Part shown: positions 54,401 to 57,400 of the stretch, piece by piece
How the letters are laid out: each line of letters opens with the position of its first letter
Numbering within the stretch: the first letter of the stretch is position 1
From: Dermatemys mawii
Lineage: Eukaryota > Chordata > Testudines > Dermatemydidae
Length of the DNA: 64,000 nt
NCBI GenBank assembly: GCA_007922305.1
Contig: ML677335.1
Location: 16,736,218 to 16,800,217 of the forward strand
Direction of reading: 5' to 3'
Made by a program: the position numbers and the translations under genes
Notes under the pieces: model-generated
The model's input: the letters and a program-made list of their open reading frames with translations, nothing else
Told to the model about the DNA's origin: nothing
Databases searched by the model: none

Positions 54401-57400
54401 TTTTTGCAACTTTCAGTTGATCTATTTGAGATTAGAAATCCTGAAATCAATTGTTTTATATTTGAATAAGAGCAATTCCTGAGATTAAATAACCATCTGG
54501 AAGATTTGCCAGTGCTCATTAACCATAATCTATCACCCTATCATCTGTTCTTCAGGAAGTAACCCATAAAAAGGTTATTACGGCTAATAAAGCAATTGGT
54601 TAATTGTTTCAATAAAAAAATCAATTTCACATAGCACAGGATCAGAATAATGCTGTCACTCTACCTGATATTTCTGAATAAACTAACACCTAATACAACA
54701 GCCACAGTTGTTTTGTTAATTGATTGAATTCACACAAGACTAGGTACGTCCTATTTTCCTTCCTTTTATAGGAAGATTTCTAGAACTAAAGGAAGGATGA
54801 CATCTGCTGGTCTGCAAGGATTATGATTACTAACAGTACAAGAATATTGCACCATTGGAGCAGCATAGAATGATTTAAATTGAAGAAGTGTAAATCAAGT
54901 GGAAAGCCTCAATTTAAATTATCAGTTGTAATCAGTTTTTCCATTTGTACTGCAGTTATTTTCTAAAATAAGTGCACTCACTACTTTTTATAACCACTAA
55001 AACATGTTGCTTCACAAATAAATTGCCCTTTTACATGAGCTTTGGTACATCTTTTTGCTACCTAGGCTGGTAAACTATATACACATGTAATTATAAAAAT
55101 CTAATATTTTCAGATTCTTATTAATAGTACAGTTTAGTATGTTAGAAAACAGTTACTGATATATTGCTTATATACCTAATAAGCAATGTTTTACTCATTT
55201 CTGTCAAGCCACAACAGGATGTCAATTGATTAAATTCTAACAAAACAGCATAAAAATTATTAGACAAAACCTGAAATTTTTTACATACAAACTTCTCTTA
55301 TCCAGACACATTCCACATTTATGACTAAATGATGTATTGAAGATTTATCAGTAGAGGGATTAACTGTAGTCAATGAATTAAACAATGTCAGGTGAGCCAG
55401 GCATATTTGAAAAATTTTCCCAAGTGAAAGTGACTGGAGCTAAAGTTCCTACTTGTCAAGCTTTCTTGAAAATGACCCATCTAAGTTACTTAGGCTATCT
55501 TTCAAATTTTTCAAAACTAATACATCTCATCCCCTCCCTCCTTGTTTTCATTCATGGACTGGAAGAAAAAGACAAGTTTTCCTGCTTTTTCAACTCCCCA
55601 CCAGCATTAGGGTGACGAGACAGCAAGTGTGAAAAATCAGGAGAGAGGGTGGGGGATAATAGGAGCCTACATAAGAAAAAGCCCTAAATATCGGGACTGT
55701 CAATATCTCAACTTTGAATGAATTAGTCCAAACAATGAATATTCTCTGTGCCTGCAGAAAAGGCTACTGTTTTCAAAAACTGGATTAGCAATTAAACTCT
55801 GGTTCCAGGTGCTTAGCTGGGTCTTCCTTCAATTCAGTGGTGCGACTTTGCAAGCATGTACTGCTTGAACGGTTCATCTCCAGTCCTGAAATTTGTTATG
55901 GTTGGCATGACCGATGGGTGATTATTAGACACCTATGTCATTGCAGCAGCATCTTCTTCAGCAGTTAGGCTTCTACCCTAGTATACTGGGTTGAAACCAT
56001 TAGCAAGAAAACAAGGTAGAGCAAGTGCTTGATACATCTGCTTCTTTACTGCCTGCAATTTCCTTTCTTCGGTGTTTCCTTTAGTTCCTTTCAAATTTTG
56101 ACAGCATCAGTGATACAGCAGCTGTCTTTCCGCAGGTTTCCCAGAGCTAAGGAAATATACTGAAACCTATCTTCCATGATTCTCTTTAGTCTGATATTGA
56201 CTATGTTGGCTGTGAGTTTCATCTGTTTAGTCATGATTTTCTTCGCAAATTGTAGTTAGAATAAGCCAGTTCTTAATATATAGCTCAAAACAGTCAGCCA
56301 CTGAATTCCCCATCATACATCTTAGAGAATTCAGACTAATTTTTCCCCTTCTCTGTCAGAGAAGATGAAGCAATGTGATTGTTATGGAAGTATTGTGCAG
56401 TTTCAACAACATTTTCCTTTATTCCTGAGCAGTACTGAAGTCTTTGGCCCCCCAAAAAATCAAGATCAACATTTTTCCATGAGCTGGAGAGAAAGCTCCT
56501 GTGTTGGGCTGGAATCGTATTCAAATGAGCGAATCAGAGCTCAAGTAGGGAGATACTATAAAATAGTAGTAAGAGACCATCCAGGTGGGCTCAGTGGATG
56601 ATCTTTATACGATAGATCATGGTATCTCTTGGAGTCAGAGGCCGGATCCCAATGCTTGTGATGACTTGTACCCAGTAGCCCTGGGACCCCACAGGATCAA
56701 GTCCTTAATATAATGCACGACCTACTACAGGAGTAGTTAACAAAAACTGTAAACCATGTATATGTCAGAAACTACTTCAAGACAGGGTACTGCAGCACAT
56801 TCAAACCACCCTAGTTCCAGCATCAATGGCCTATTGTGCCTGATTTATAAAACTTCACCTCAAAAGTTAGAATTGAAGCGGAGAGAGAAAAAAAAAAATT
56901 ATATACCAAAGCAACCTTTAATCCAGAACTTTTTGATAGATTCAGCATATTTATTTTTGGGTTCAGCATATTTATTTACAATGTATTAGATAATAAATGT
57001 AGGCCTTTACATTTTCTATTAAATTCAGATATTTCAATAAGCTTTTTCTTACTTAAATTATAGATTTATTTAGAAATAAAAAAATCCAATTTAAATATTT
57101 TTAAAAAAATCTTTATCCATGCGGATATTATTGCCAATTATAACCTTAGCAGCTTGTGACAATTTGAATGTTACACACCAAAAGCAGGTGTGCAAGCAAG
57201 TTTCAGAACATGTCTTTTCTGCCCATTATGATCAATTAATACTACTCTCTGTTTGAAACTAATATTTTCACTTTCAGCAGATAGCGAATATTCCAAGTTT
57301 GTTAGCAGCTAGATAGGAATTTTGAGTTCTAGTTGCTATTTGACCTTATAAGGAAGTACATCATCCAGTTTAACTTGTGTATAGTCGGTTTATAATTTTG

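Noticed and set aside
54140..54560. Possible LTR or other retroelement starting TGTGACAGGATCTATAGGG
   Set aside because: It feels like a turtle repeat, but I see no second end, polyadenylation pattern or coding remnant, so I did not list it as an element.
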